Below, piece by piece: positions 1 to 6,830 of a stretch of 11,928 bases of DNA. A program made the position numbers and the translations under genes. The stretch's first letter is position 1; every line of letters starts with the position of its first letter. Source of the stretch: Deltaproteobacteria bacterium. GTDB taxonomy: Bacteria > Desulfobacterota > Deferrimicrobia > Deferrimicrobiales > Deferrimicrobiaceae. The stretch spans positions 1 to 11,928 of the forward strand of contig JAGGAJ010000037.1 of assembly GCA_017889845.1 (NCBI GenBank). The letters run 5' to 3'. The notes under the pieces are model-generated. The model was not told the DNA's origin and searched no databases. It was given only the letters and a program-made list of their open reading frames with translations.

Positions 1-1
1 G

Positions 2-700
2 GAGGAGGTGGTGCGCGCCATCTCCCGCTCGCCGGTCCCGACCGTCAGCGCGGTCGGGCACGAAACGGACTTCACCCTGGCGGACCTCGTCGCCGACCTT
101 CGCGCCCCCACGCCGACGGCGGCGGCGCAGGCAGTCGTTCCGGACCGCGTGGAGCTGCTGGAGAGGGTCTCCTCACTTGCCCTGCGGCTGCGCCGGGGCG
201 ATGCGCGGACGAGGGAAAGCGTACGGCAGGAGTGGCGGATCGCGGCGGGGAAACTCGCCGACCCCCGGCCGCTCCTCCAGGGGAAGCGGTATGCCGCGGC
301 GGAACGGTCGGCCGCACTCGTCGAGCGTGGCCGGTCGCTGGTGCGGGACCTCGGGGAAAGGGTGGAGCGCCTCGCCGCGACCGTCCGCCTCCGGTCCCCC
401 GCGGCATGGGTGTCCGGCCGGAAGGGGGAAGTGGCGGTCCTCTCCGGGCGGGTGCGGGCCGCCTTCGACGCGGGGAGAAGCCGGCTCCATTCCTCCCGCA
501 CCGTCCTGGCGGGGAAGCTCGGGGCCCTGGACCCGAAGGCGGTCCTGACGAGGGGATACGCGATCGCCGTCGACCGGGGGACCGGCAGGGCGCTCCGCTC
601 CGTTGCGGAGACGCGGGCCGGACAGGCCATCGACGTGCAGGTCGCCGACGGCTCCTTCGGCGCGGTGGTCGAGGGTCGGAACCGGGGCACCGCCCGATGA
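2..700 (+). CDS. xseA: Exodeoxyribonuclease VII large subunit (partial, C-terminal half)
   Basis: This is the large, catalytic subunit of exonuclease VII, a cytoplasmic nuclease that degrades single-stranded DNA into oligonucleotides together with the small subunit XseB, encoded further along. The window starts inside the gene: the reading frame is open from base 2, and 232 residues remain, about half of the usual 400-450. The visible part begins with the family signature GHETDFT, followed by ADLRAPTPTAAA. A long helical, Arg/Leu-rich stretch follows, as expected for the coiled-coil region that binds XseB copies. The C-terminus has the typical LDPKAVLTRGYAI block and a small basic tail. The stop overlaps the next start (ATGA, 697-700), which suggests translational coupling. 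Nothing looks broken. The true start lies upstream of the window. Confidence 0.96.
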   Translation, partial: EEVVRAISRSPVPTVSAVGHETDFTLADLVADLRAPTPTAAAQAVVPDRVELLERVSSLALRLRRGDARTRESVRQEWRIAAGKLADPRPLLQGKRYAAAERSAALVERGRSLVRDLGERVERLAATVRLRSPAAWVSGRKGEVAVLSGRVRAAFDAGRSRLHSSRTVLAGKLGALDPKAVLTRGYAIAVDRGTGRALRSVAETRAGQAIDVQVADGSFGAVVEGRNRGTAR

Positions 701-1611
701 AACGCGGCCGGAACGCCATCCTCCTCGCGTGCCTTGCCGGCACCGTCGCCACGCGCGTATTTACGGCACCGCCCGGCTGGGGATCGGCAGGGATCTCCGA
801 TCCCGTGCCGGCCGTCGCGCTTTCGATTTCCGTATCCGCCGGAACTCCGGCGCAAGGCGATCCCCTGATCGTGGATGTGGCAGCGACCGGCCCCGTGGAC
901 AACCTGGTCCTCCTGTGGAAAGGGACCGCCTGGCCGCTTCGGGAAGTCGCGGCCGGCCGGTACGAAGGGCTGGTCGGCGTGGACCTGCTGGCGCCCGCGA
1001 TCCCGGAGACCCTCGTCGCGGAAGGGTGGAGCGGGGGGAAGCGAATCCGCGCCGACGCGGTCCTGGCCGTCGTCGCGCGCCGGTTCCCCGTGCAGGAAAT
1101 CAGCCTGCCGAAGAGGATGGCGGATTTTGACGCCCCCACCCTGAAGCGGATCCGGGAGGAGGCGCGCGCCATGGAGGAACGGTTCGCCCGCGTGACCATG
1201 CCGGTCCTTTGGCGGATGCCGTTCCTTCCCCCCGTGGAGGAGTTCCGGCCGGAGAATTTCGGGTCCCGGAGGGTGATCAACGGGGAGGAGCGTTCGCCCC
1301 ACGCCGCGGTGGACGTGCGGCTGCCGGAGGGGACGCCGGTCCGGTCGATTGCCGGGGGGACGGTCGTCTTCGCAGGGGAGCAGTTCTTCGGCGGCCGGTC
1401 GGTGGTGATCGACCACGGCGGAGGGGTCTTCAGCACCTACTACCATCTCCGGGAGATCGCGGTGCCGGAGGGTCGGCCGGTAAGGCGCGGCGAGACGATC
1501 GGTGCGGTGGGAGCGACCGGCCGGGCCACCGGCCCGCACCTCCACTTCGGGGTGCGGGTGCCGGGGGGGCGCGTCGACCCGTCCCTCCTGTTCGCGCTAC
1601 CGGGCCGTTGA
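697..1611 (+). CDS. Secreted M23-family metallopeptidase (LytM-like)
   Basis: The product is a predicted 304-residue zinc endopeptidase of the M23/LytM family, acting on peptidoglycan cross-links or as a LytM-type regulator in the envelope. The N-terminus (MKRGRNAILLACLAGTVA) is a basic then hydrophobic export signal. Residues about 40-125 look like a beta-rich, Ig-like region. The C-terminal catalytic domain begins near residue 195. It keeps H202 and D206 (in HAAVDV, where HxGxD is usual), H250 (YYHL) and the HLHF motif H281/H283, matching the zinc ligands and catalytic histidines of LytM. These positions suggest an active enzyme. The ATG is chosen because it overlaps the xseA stop and opens directly into the signal peptide. 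The same frame is open upstream without coding sense. A 40-base gap separates it from xseB. The cellular substrate is not evident. Confidence 0.9.
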   Translation: MKRGRNAILLACLAGTVATRVFTAPPGWGSAGISDPVPAVALSISVSAGTPAQGDPLIVDVAATGPVDNLVLLWKGTAWPLREVAAGRYEGLVGVDLLAPAIPETLVAEGWSGGKRIRADAVLAVVARRFPVQEISLPKRMADFDAPTLKRIREEARAMEERFARVTMPVLWRMPFLPPVEEFRPENFGSRRVINGEERSPHAAVDVRLPEGTPVRSIAGGTVVFAGEQFFGGRSVVIDHGGGVFSTYYHLREIAVPEGRPVRRGETIGAVGATGRATGPHLHFGVRVPGGRVDPSLLFALPGR

Positions 1612-1620
1612 GGGTTGAAA

Positions 1621-1626
1621 TATAAT
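1621..1626 (+). promoter_or_regulatory. Possible -10 element upstream of xseB
   Basis: A perfect TATAAT lies in the short spacer between the M23 gene and xseB, 25 bases ahead of the xseB start. It stands out in such GC-rich DNA. No good -35 hexamer is found 16-18 bases upstream, so this is at most a weak or activator-dependent internal promoter for xseB-ispA-dxs-tlyA. Confidence 0.35.
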
Positions 1627-1651
1627 AACCATTCACCGGAAGGCGAGGGCG

Positions 1652-1906
1652 ATGGCGGGTAAAGGGAAAGAACCGACCTTCGAGGAAGCGCTGAAAGGCC
1701 TGGAGTCCGTGGTCGCGCGGCTGGAGTCCGGGGAGGCGCCGCTGGAGGAGTCGATCCGGCTGTTCGAGGAGGGGATGCGCCTCTCCGAGGCGTGCCGGAA
1801 ACGGCTGGACGAGGCGGACCGGAAGATCGAGCTGCTCCTGCGAAAGCCCGGGGGCGTCGCCCGGGAAACGGAGGACGAGGGCGACCTCCTCGGGAAGGAA
1901 GAGTGA
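1652..1906 (+). CDS. xseB: Exodeoxyribonuclease VII small subunit
   Basis: This is the 84-residue small subunit of exonuclease VII, which binds the helical C-terminal part of XseA in several copies. The sequence shows the family pattern: TFEEALKGLESVVARLESG, then a P-LEESIRLFEEGM segment, then a second charged helix (CRKRLDEADRKIELL). Together these form the helical hairpin of the family. The acidic tail after residue 65 is variable in the family. The length is typical. The ATG has purine-rich sites upstream (GGAAGG at 1638-1643 and GAGGG at 1645-1649). It lies 7 bases ahead of ispA, a neighbour often seen with xseB. The unusual point is separation from xseA by an M23 peptidase gene. Confidence 0.95.
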   Translation: MAGKGKEPTFEEALKGLESVVARLESGEAPLEESIRLFEEGMRLSEACRKRLDEADRKIELLLRKPGGVARETEDEGDLLGKEE

Positions 1907-1913
1907 GCGGGCG

Positions 1914-2804
1914 TTGACGGCCGCCGCCACGCTGGCCAGACTGCGGGACCTGGTGGAAGGAAGCCTGACCGCGTACCTCGCGCCGGGTGTGTGCCGAACC
2001 CCTTCCCCTCTGCGGGAGGCGATGGCGTACTCCCTGACGGCCGGAGGGAAACGGGTTCGCCCGGTACTCCTCCTGGCGGCGGGGAGCGCCGTCGGCGGGA
2101 GCGAGAGGGAACTGCTGCCGTTCGCGTGCGCGGTCGAATATGTCCACACGTACTCCCTGATCCACGACGACCTGCCCGCGATGGACGATGACGATTTCCG
2201 GCGCGGGAAGCCGACCTGCCACAAGGTGTACGGGGAGGCGACGGCCACCCTGGCAGGCGACGGGCTGCTGACCGAGGCGTTCCGCGTGATGGCGGAGTCT
2301 CCACTGGCGTCCGCCCGGCCCGCCCGCGCGGTCCGCGCCATTGCGGATTTGGCCCGCGCAGCCGGGGCGGAGGGGATGGTGGGGGGACAGCAGCTGGACC
2401 TCAACGCTTCCCCCGGGGTTTCCGCGCTGCCGGAGGTCGAGGAGATCCAGCTCCGGAAAACCGCCGCCCTGATCGCGTCCTGCGCCCGGATGGGCGGGAT
2501 CCTGGGCGGCGGGGACGCTACCCTCGTGGAGGCGCTGGGCAACTTCGGAACGCGGCTGGGAATCCTCTTCCAGGTCACCGATGATATCCTCGACGAGACC
2601 GGAACCTTCGAGGAGATGGGTAAGGGGACGTCGAAGGACCGCGCACGGGGGAAATGGACCTACCCCGTGGCGTTCGGCATGGAAGCCGCGGTGGCCCGCG
2701 CCGGGGAGCTCGGGAGGGAAGCTCTGGAAGCCCTCGCACGCTTTGGCCCGGAGGGCGAGCCGCTGCGGGAAATGGTCCGGATGGTGCAGGCCAGGAGGTC
2801 GTAA
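1914..2804 (+). CDS. ispA: Polyprenyl (farnesyl/geranyl) diphosphate synthase
   Basis: This is a trans-isoprenyl diphosphate synthase of 296 residues that condenses isopentenyl diphosphate with allylic diphosphates, giving the C15 (possibly C20) precursor of quinones and undecaprenyl carriers. Both Mg-binding aspartate motifs are present: the first is D85-D86-x4-D91 in HDDLPAMDDDDFRRG, and the second is D223-D224-x-x-D227 in VTDDILDE. The upstream GGKRVRP block and the GTSKDRARGKWTYP segment after the second motif are also family-typical. The DDx4D spacing with short insertion is the bacterial FPP/GGPP synthase type, and product length cannot be fixed from sequence alone. A TTG start is assigned because it is the only start near the expected N-terminus, just after the xseB stop. 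Only 2 bases separate its stop from dxs, which supplies the pathway's first intermediate. Confidence 0.94.
   Translation: MTAAATLARLRDLVEGSLTAYLAPGVCRTPSPLREAMAYSLTAGGKRVRPVLLLAAGSAVGGSERELLPFACAVEYVHTYSLIHDDLPAMDDDDFRRGKPTCHKVYGEATATLAGDGLLTEAFRVMAESPLASARPARAVRAIADLARAAGAEGMVGGQQLDLNASPGVSALPEVEEIQLRKTAALIASCARMGGILGGGDATLVEALGNFGTRLGILFQVTDDILDETGTFEEMGKGTSKDRARGKWTYPVAFGMEAAVARAGELGREALEALARFGPEGEPLREMVRMVQARRS
2793..2798 (+). promoter_or_regulatory. Ribosome binding site of dxs
   Basis: AGGAGG lies inside the last codons of ispA, 8 bases before the GTG at 2807. It decides the dxs start: the same frame is open much further upstream over ispA, but only this GTG has a strong site and gives the expected Dxs N-terminus. 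Confidence 0.75.
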
Positions 2805-2806
2805 AG

Positions 2807-4744
2807 GTGCCGGAAATCCCGCGTTTGTCGGAAATCGAGTCCCCCGCGGACCTGAAGAAGGTTCCCCGGGAGAAGCTCCCGGCGGTCGCGGCGCAGCTCC
2901 GGGAGATGATCGTCCGCAACGTGGCGCGCACGGGGGGGCACCTCGCCTCGAGCCTGGGCGTGGTGGAGCTCACCATCGCCCTGCACTACGTCTTCGACTG
3001 CCCGACGGACCGGATCGTCTGGGACGTGGGGCACCAGGCCTACGCCCACAAGATCCTCACCGGACGCCGGGACGCCTTCCCCACGCTGCGCACCTTCGGG
3101 GGGATCTCCGGCTTCCCCCGCATCGCCGAGAGCCCGTACGACGCCTTCGGAACGGGACACTCGGGCACCTCGATCTCCGCCGCCCTCGGGATGGCCGTCG
3201 CCCGCGACATGCGGGGGGCGCGCAACCGGGTCGTCGCGGTCATCGGGGACGGTTCCCTCTCCTCCGGGCTCTCGCTGGAGGGGCTGAACCAGGCGGGGCA
3301 CCAGAAGCGCGACCTCGTGGTCGTCCTGAACGACAACGAGTGGTCCATCTCCCAGAACGTGGGGGCGCTGTCGGGGTACCTGAACCGGATCATGACGGGG
3401 AAGTTCTACACCTCCTTCCGGAAGCGGGTGGAGAACCTCCTCAAATCCATGCCCCACGGGCAATTATTGGCGCGCATCGCAAAGAAGTCGGAGGAACTGA
3501 CGAAAGGATTCATCGTCCCGGGCCTCCTTTTCGAGGAGCTCGGCTTCACGTACATCGGGCCCATCCCCGGGCACGACATCGACACGCTCGTCGCGACCTT
3601 CCAGAACCTCGCCAACCTCGAGGGGCCGGTGCTGGTGCACGCCGTCACCTCGAAGGGGAAGGGGTACGCGCCGGCGGAAACCAACCCGGAGGTCTTCCAC
3701 GGAGTGGGCTGCTTCGACCCGGAGACCGGGGAACGGATCGGGGCGGCGGCCGGGCCCACGTACACGGACGTCTTCGGGGAAACGATCGTTTCCATCGCGC
3801 GGGAGAACCCGAAGGTCGTCGCCATCACGGCGGCCATGTGCAGCGGCACGGGGCTCGCGGAGTTCCGGAAAGCGTTCCCGGGCCGGTTCTTCGACGTGGG
3901 GATCGCGGAGTCCCACGCCGTGACGTTCGCCGCGGGGCTCGCGCGGGAAGGGAAGCTCCCCGTGGTGGCGATCTACTCCACGTTCCTCCAGCGGGCCTTC
4001 GACCAGATCATCCACGACGTGTGCATCCAGAACCTCCCCGTAGTGTTCGCCGTCGACCGGGGCGGGATCGTCGGGGCGGACGGGGCGACCCACCAGGGGA
4101 TTTTCGACCTATCATTCCTCCGGCAGGTACCGAACCTCTCGGTGATGGCGCCCCGTGACGAGGCGGAACTGGCCCGCATGCTCCGGACCGCCGTGGCTGC
4201 CGGCCACCCCGTCGCCGTGCGGTATCCGCGCGGGACCGGAATGGGGGTACTTCCCCCGTCGCCGGCGGAAACGGTTCCGTGGGGAAAGGGCGAGCTCCTG
4301 GCGGAAGGGAAGGACGTGCTCCTCGTCGGGATCGGGGCCGCCGTGTCCTCGTGCCTCCACGCGTCGGAGGAGCTGTCGAGGCGGGGAGTGTCGGCGGCGG
4401 TCGTCGACGCGCGGTTCGTCAAGCCGCTGGACGGGGAGCTGATCCTGCCGCTTGTCCACCGGATCGGCCGCGTGATCACGGTGGAGGAGAACGTCCTCGC
4501 CGGCGGCTTCGGAAGCGCGGTACTGGAGCTGCTGGAGGAGAACGGCGAGCAACCGCAGCAGTTCCGCCGCATCGGGATCCGGGACCGCTTCGTGGAGCAC
4601 GGAACGCCCGCCGAGCTCCGCGCCGCCTACGGGCTCTCCGCCGACCACGTGATCGAGGAGGCGCTCCGGATGGTCGCCGCAGGGAAATCGTTCTTCCCCT
4701 CCATCCTCTACGGCATCCGCTCCCGCCTCGAGAAGATTGTCTGA
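2807..4744 (+). CDS. dxs: 1-deoxy-D-xylulose-5-phosphate synthase
   Basis: Dxs is a thiamine-diphosphate enzyme joining pyruvate and glyceraldehyde 3-phosphate to give DXP, the entry step of the MEP isoprenoid route. It acts as a cytoplasmic dimer. The 645-residue length is normal. In order: an N-terminal domain with DVGHQAYAHKILTGRRD and GHSGTSISAALGMA; the ThDP motif GDG (147-149) ending at N175 in VVLNDNEWSIS; a pyrimidine-binding domain with the catalytic glutamate E368 in GIAESHAVTFAAGLA; DRGGIVGADGATHQG; and the C-terminal transketolase domain (PLDGELI, EENVLAGGFGSAV). Residue 369 is Ser where Gln is common (AEQH), and other catalytic features are intact. The GTG start has a strong ribosome binding site. 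The 3' end overlaps tlyA by 8 bases. Pairing with ispA is a common arrangement. Confidence 0.97.
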   Translation: MPEIPRLSEIESPADLKKVPREKLPAVAAQLREMIVRNVARTGGHLASSLGVVELTIALHYVFDCPTDRIVWDVGHQAYAHKILTGRRDAFPTLRTFGGISGFPRIAESPYDAFGTGHSGTSISAALGMAVARDMRGARNRVVAVIGDGSLSSGLSLEGLNQAGHQKRDLVVVLNDNEWSISQNVGALSGYLNRIMTGKFYTSFRKRVENLLKSMPHGQLLARIAKKSEELTKGFIVPGLLFEELGFTYIGPIPGHDIDTLVATFQNLANLEGPVLVHAVTSKGKGYAPAETNPEVFHGVGCFDPETGERIGAAAGPTYTDVFGETIVSIARENPKVVAITAAMCSGTGLAEFRKAFPGRFFDVGIAESHAVTFAAGLAREGKLPVVAIYSTFLQRAFDQIIHDVCIQNLPVVFAVDRGGIVGADGATHQGIFDLSFLRQVPNLSVMAPRDEAELARMLRTAVAAGHPVAVRYPRGTGMGVLPPSPAETVPWGKGELLAEGKDVLLVGIGAAVSSCLHASEELSRRGVSAAVVDARFVKPLDGELILPLVHRIGRVITVEENVLAGGFGSAVLELLEENGEQPQQFRRIGIRDRFVEHGTPAELRAAYGLSADHVIEEALRMVAAGKSFFPSILYGIRSRLEKIV

Positions 4745-5498
4745 CCGCACCGCTCCCCGTCCGGCCGCCCGCCGCCGCCTCGATGCCGAGCTGGTGGAAC
4801 GGGGGCTGGCTTCGAGTCGCGCGAAGGCCCAGGGGATGATCCTGTCGGGCCGGGTTCGCATCGAAGGGGAGGTCTGCGCGAAGTGCGGCGCGCCGGTCCG
4901 GCCGGGACAGGACATCTCCCTCCTTCCTTCGACGAGGCCCTTCGCCTCCCGGGGGGGGGAGAAGCTCTCGGGGGCGCTGGACGACCTCGGGATCGATGTG
5001 GCCGGACGGATCGCCCTGGACGTCGGCGCGTCCACCGGCGGTTTCACCGACTGCCTCCTGCGGCGCGGCGCGTTGCGGGTGTACGCGGTGGACGTGGGCG
5101 AGCGGATTCTCGACGACCGTCTCCGGCGGGACCCGCGGGTGGTCTGCATCGAGGGGGTGAATTTCCGCCACGCGCGGCAGGACCTTCTCCCGGAGAAGGT
5201 CTCCCTCGCCACCGTCGACGTGTCCTTCATCTCCCTCCGCCACATCCTGCCGGTCCTCCCCGCATTCCTCGCCCCGGGAGCGTACGTGCTTCCCCTCGTG
5301 AAACCGCAGTTCGAGGTCGGCAGGGGAAAGGTAGGGAAGGGGGGCGTCGTCCGGGACGAGACGCTGCGGCGCGAGGTGGTCCGCGACGTGGCCTCGTTCG
5401 CGGGGAAACTGGGATTCGCGGTGCTCGGGGAGTCGGAAAGCCGGGTCCCGGGGCCGAAGGGGAACCGGGAGGTATTCCTGCATCTCCGAAGGGATTGA
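4737..5498 (+). CDS. tlyA: TlyA-family S4-domain rRNA methyltransferase (FtsJ-like fold)
   Basis: This is a 253-residue SAM-dependent RNA methyltransferase. In characterised relatives TlyA 2'-O-methylates cytidines of 16S and/or 23S rRNA. An N-terminal S4 RNA-binding domain (RLDAELVERGLASSRAKAQ, residues about 13-70) is followed by a Rossmann methyltransferase domain. The SAM-binding loop DVGASTGGF is at 95-103, then VYAVDVG, DVSFISLRH and PLVKPQFE, as expected for the family. The TTG at 4737 is assigned because the next in-frame start (GTG 4794) would cut the S4 domain. This makes it overlap dxs by 8 bases, so translation is probably coupled to dxs. The ribosome binding site is weak. Some relatives were named haemolysin A; nothing here supports a toxin role. 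Which rRNA site it modifies cannot be seen. Confidence 0.93.
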   Translation: MSDRTAPRPAARRRLDAELVERGLASSRAKAQGMILSGRVRIEGEVCAKCGAPVRPGQDISLLPSTRPFASRGGEKLSGALDDLGIDVAGRIALDVGASTGGFTDCLLRRGALRVYAVDVGERILDDRLRRDPRVVCIEGVNFRHARQDLLPEKVSLATVDVSFISLRHILPVLPAFLAPGAYVLPLVKPQFEVGRGKVGKGGVVRDETLRREVVRDVASFAGKLGFAVLGESESRVPGPKGNREVFLHLRRD

Positions 5499-5506
5499 AG
5501 GAAAAG

Positions 5507-5552
5507 CCCCCTTTTGCCGAGAAGCAAGGGGGAATCCCCTTGCCAAGAGGGG
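5507..5552 (+). repeat. Overlapping, mutually exclusive hairpins in the tlyA-lysM spacer
   Basis: Three inverted repeats share arms. CCCCCTT (5507-5513) can pair with AAGGGGG (5526-5532). GCAAGGGG (5524-5531) pairs perfectly with CCCCTTGC (5536-5543) around the loop GAAT. CCCC (5536-5539) can also pair with GGGG (5549-5552). No U-run follows, so this is not a classic intrinsic terminator. It could be a rho-dependent or processed 3' end of the tlyA operon, an attenuator-like switch, or a dispersed palindromic repeat. Confidence 0.6.
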
Positions 5553-5567
5553 TGAGTTATACATAAT
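5540..5567 (+). promoter_or_regulatory. Candidate sigma-70 promoter of the lysM gene
   Basis: TTGCCA (5540-5545) and CATAAT (5562-5567) are separated by 16 bases in an A/T-rich patch, the most promoter-like stretch of this spacer. Transcription would start near 5574, giving a leader of about 40 bases. The leader carries a small CGCCC-TTC-GGGCG hairpin (5583-5595) and the ribosome binding site GAGGTG (5605-5610). The -35 overlaps the downstream arm of the spacer hairpin. Confidence 0.55.
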
Positions 5568-5615
5568 TGGAATAAGATTTCGCGCCCTTCGGGCGGGAAA
5601 ACACGAGGTGCGGCA

Positions 5616-6749
5616 ATGAGACGGACTGCTGGGACCCTTTGGGCGGTCGCGATTCTTTCGGCCATCCTGCTCCTTCCTTCCGCGGCGCCCGCGCAACAGG
5701 AAGGCGCCGCCACGGCGCCCGAACCACAGGAAGCCGCCGCCGCGGCGACGACACCCTCCGCTCCGGAGGGGCTGGTCCACACGGTGGTCGAGGGGGACAC
5801 TCTCTGGGACCTCGCGGCGAAGCACCTCGGTTCCCCCTGGAAGTGGACGGAGATCTGGGAGAGGAACCGGTACGTCACCAACCCGCACTATATCTTCCCG
5901 GGGAACCGGATCGTGATCTTCCCGCCGAGCGCGACTATGGTCACGATCCAGGAGGAGATTCCGGTTCCCGTTCCCCCTCCCGCCGCGGCGGAGGCGACTC
6001 CCCAGGAGGCGCCCCCCGTGCCGGTGGCGGCGATCCCCATCAAACCGGTGCCCAAGGACCCTTACCTGGCCATCTCGCCGGGCGATTTCGTATCGGCCGG
6101 AGAATTCCTGCGGGAGAAGCCGACGGGGATCGGGAAAATCTGGGGCGGCAGGGATCCCAAGGTCGGTTTCTCGGAGGGCGACCTCGTCTATCTGCTGCTC
6201 GACAAGGAAATCCCCGCAGGCCAGCTGCTGGGCGTGTACAGGGTACGGGGCCCGATCCGGTCGTCCGGGGAGCGTCCGCAATCCGGCTACGTGAAATTCT
6301 TCATCGGCATCCTCCAGGTGGGCCGCATGGACCGGGATGGGCAGCTGAACGCGCGGGTGCGCCACTCCTTCGCGGACATCACCCGGGATGACCTGATCTC
6401 CGAGGAGATTCCCTCGTACTCCTCGGTGAAGATCGTCCCGGGCGAGGAGGGGCTCGAGGGCACCGTCATCACCGGGCGGAACGGGACCGAGATCATGGCG
6501 ACCGGGGACTTCATCTACCTGGACCGCGGATCCGACGCCGGGGTCGCGTTGGGGAACGTCTTCCGGATGGTGACCGTGACCGGCTACGCGCGGGGGATTC
6601 CGTCTATCGCCGGTAAACGGGTGCGATCGGATGTGGCCTGGGCCGCGGTAGTGCGCGTATCGAAAGAATTTTCGACCGCCTACGTGTACAAGAGCATCGG
6701 GGGTTTCGGGGCGGGAGACCCCGCCCGCAGGGGAATCCCGCCCCCGTAG
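5616..6749 (+). CDS. Secreted LysM-domain protein of unknown role
   Basis: This is a predicted periplasmic or envelope protein of 377 residues. It has a clear export signal (residues 1-26, hydrophobic AVAILSAILLLP, likely cut after APA) and an Ala/Pro/Glu-rich linker. A single LysM domain lies at about 54-101 (HTVVEGDTLWDLAAKHLGS, then IWERNRY, ending FPGNRIVI), which in the family binds glycan chains of peptidoglycan. A second Pro/Ala-rich linker (about 115-145) leads to a C-terminal region of about 230 residues that I do not recognise. It is rich in beta-strand-like and Gly-Asp turns (GDFVSAGEFL, GFSEGDLVYLLL, TGDFIYLDRGSDAGV). The ATG has a good ribosome binding site. It precedes dprA-topA by 81 bases. 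LysM genes next to dprA occur in deltaproteobacteria as I recall, but a shared function is not established. No catalytic motif is visible. Confidence 0.88.
   Translation: MRRTAGTLWAVAILSAILLLPSAAPAQQEGAATAPEPQEAAAAATTPSAPEGLVHTVVEGDTLWDLAAKHLGSPWKWTEIWERNRYVTNPHYIFPGNRIVIFPPSATMVTIQEEIPVPVPPPAAAEATPQEAPPVPVAAIPIKPVPKDPYLAISPGDFVSAGEFLREKPTGIGKIWGGRDPKVGFSEGDLVYLLLDKEIPAGQLLGVYRVRGPIRSSGERPQSGYVKFFIGILQVGRMDRDGQLNARVRHSFADITRDDLISEEIPSYSSVKIVPGEEGLEGTVITGRNGTEIMATGDFIYLDRGSDAGVALGNVFRMVTVTGYARGIPSIAGKRVRSDVAWAAVVRVSKEFSTAYVYKSIGGFGAGDPARRGIPPP
6708..6744 (+). terminator. GC-rich hairpin at the end of the lysM gene (terminator-like, no U-tract)
   Basis: GGGCGGG (6709-6715) pairs with CCCGCCC (6720-6726) around AGAC. 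The eight-base arm GGGGCGGG (6708-6715) can instead pair with CCCGCCCC (6737-6744). The structures fall on the last codons of the LysM gene. Without a run of T after them, intrinsic termination is doubtful. They may protect the mRNA 3' end or slow transcription ahead of dprA. Confidence 0.4.
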
Positions 6750-6830
6750 GGTACATCCCGGCGCCCCCGGGTCGCGGGCGGCGGCACGGTCCTTGATGTC
6801 TGACGGGGAAAACCGGACAGGGGTTCCCCC

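Noticed and set aside
232..696. Upstream extension of the M23 peptidase frame over xseA
   Set aside because: The extension is Arg/Gly/Pro-rich shadow sequence of xseA. The signal peptide begins exactly at the ATG at 697.
1847..1865. CCCGGG ... CCCGGG inverted repeat in the end of xseB
   Set aside because: Short self-complementary G/C words are common in this DNA. It lies in coding sequence with no terminator T-run or link to a start.
2581..4158. A 525-codon + strand frame over ispA and dxs
   Set aside because: Out of frame with two enzymes whose catalytic motifs are all in the other frames.
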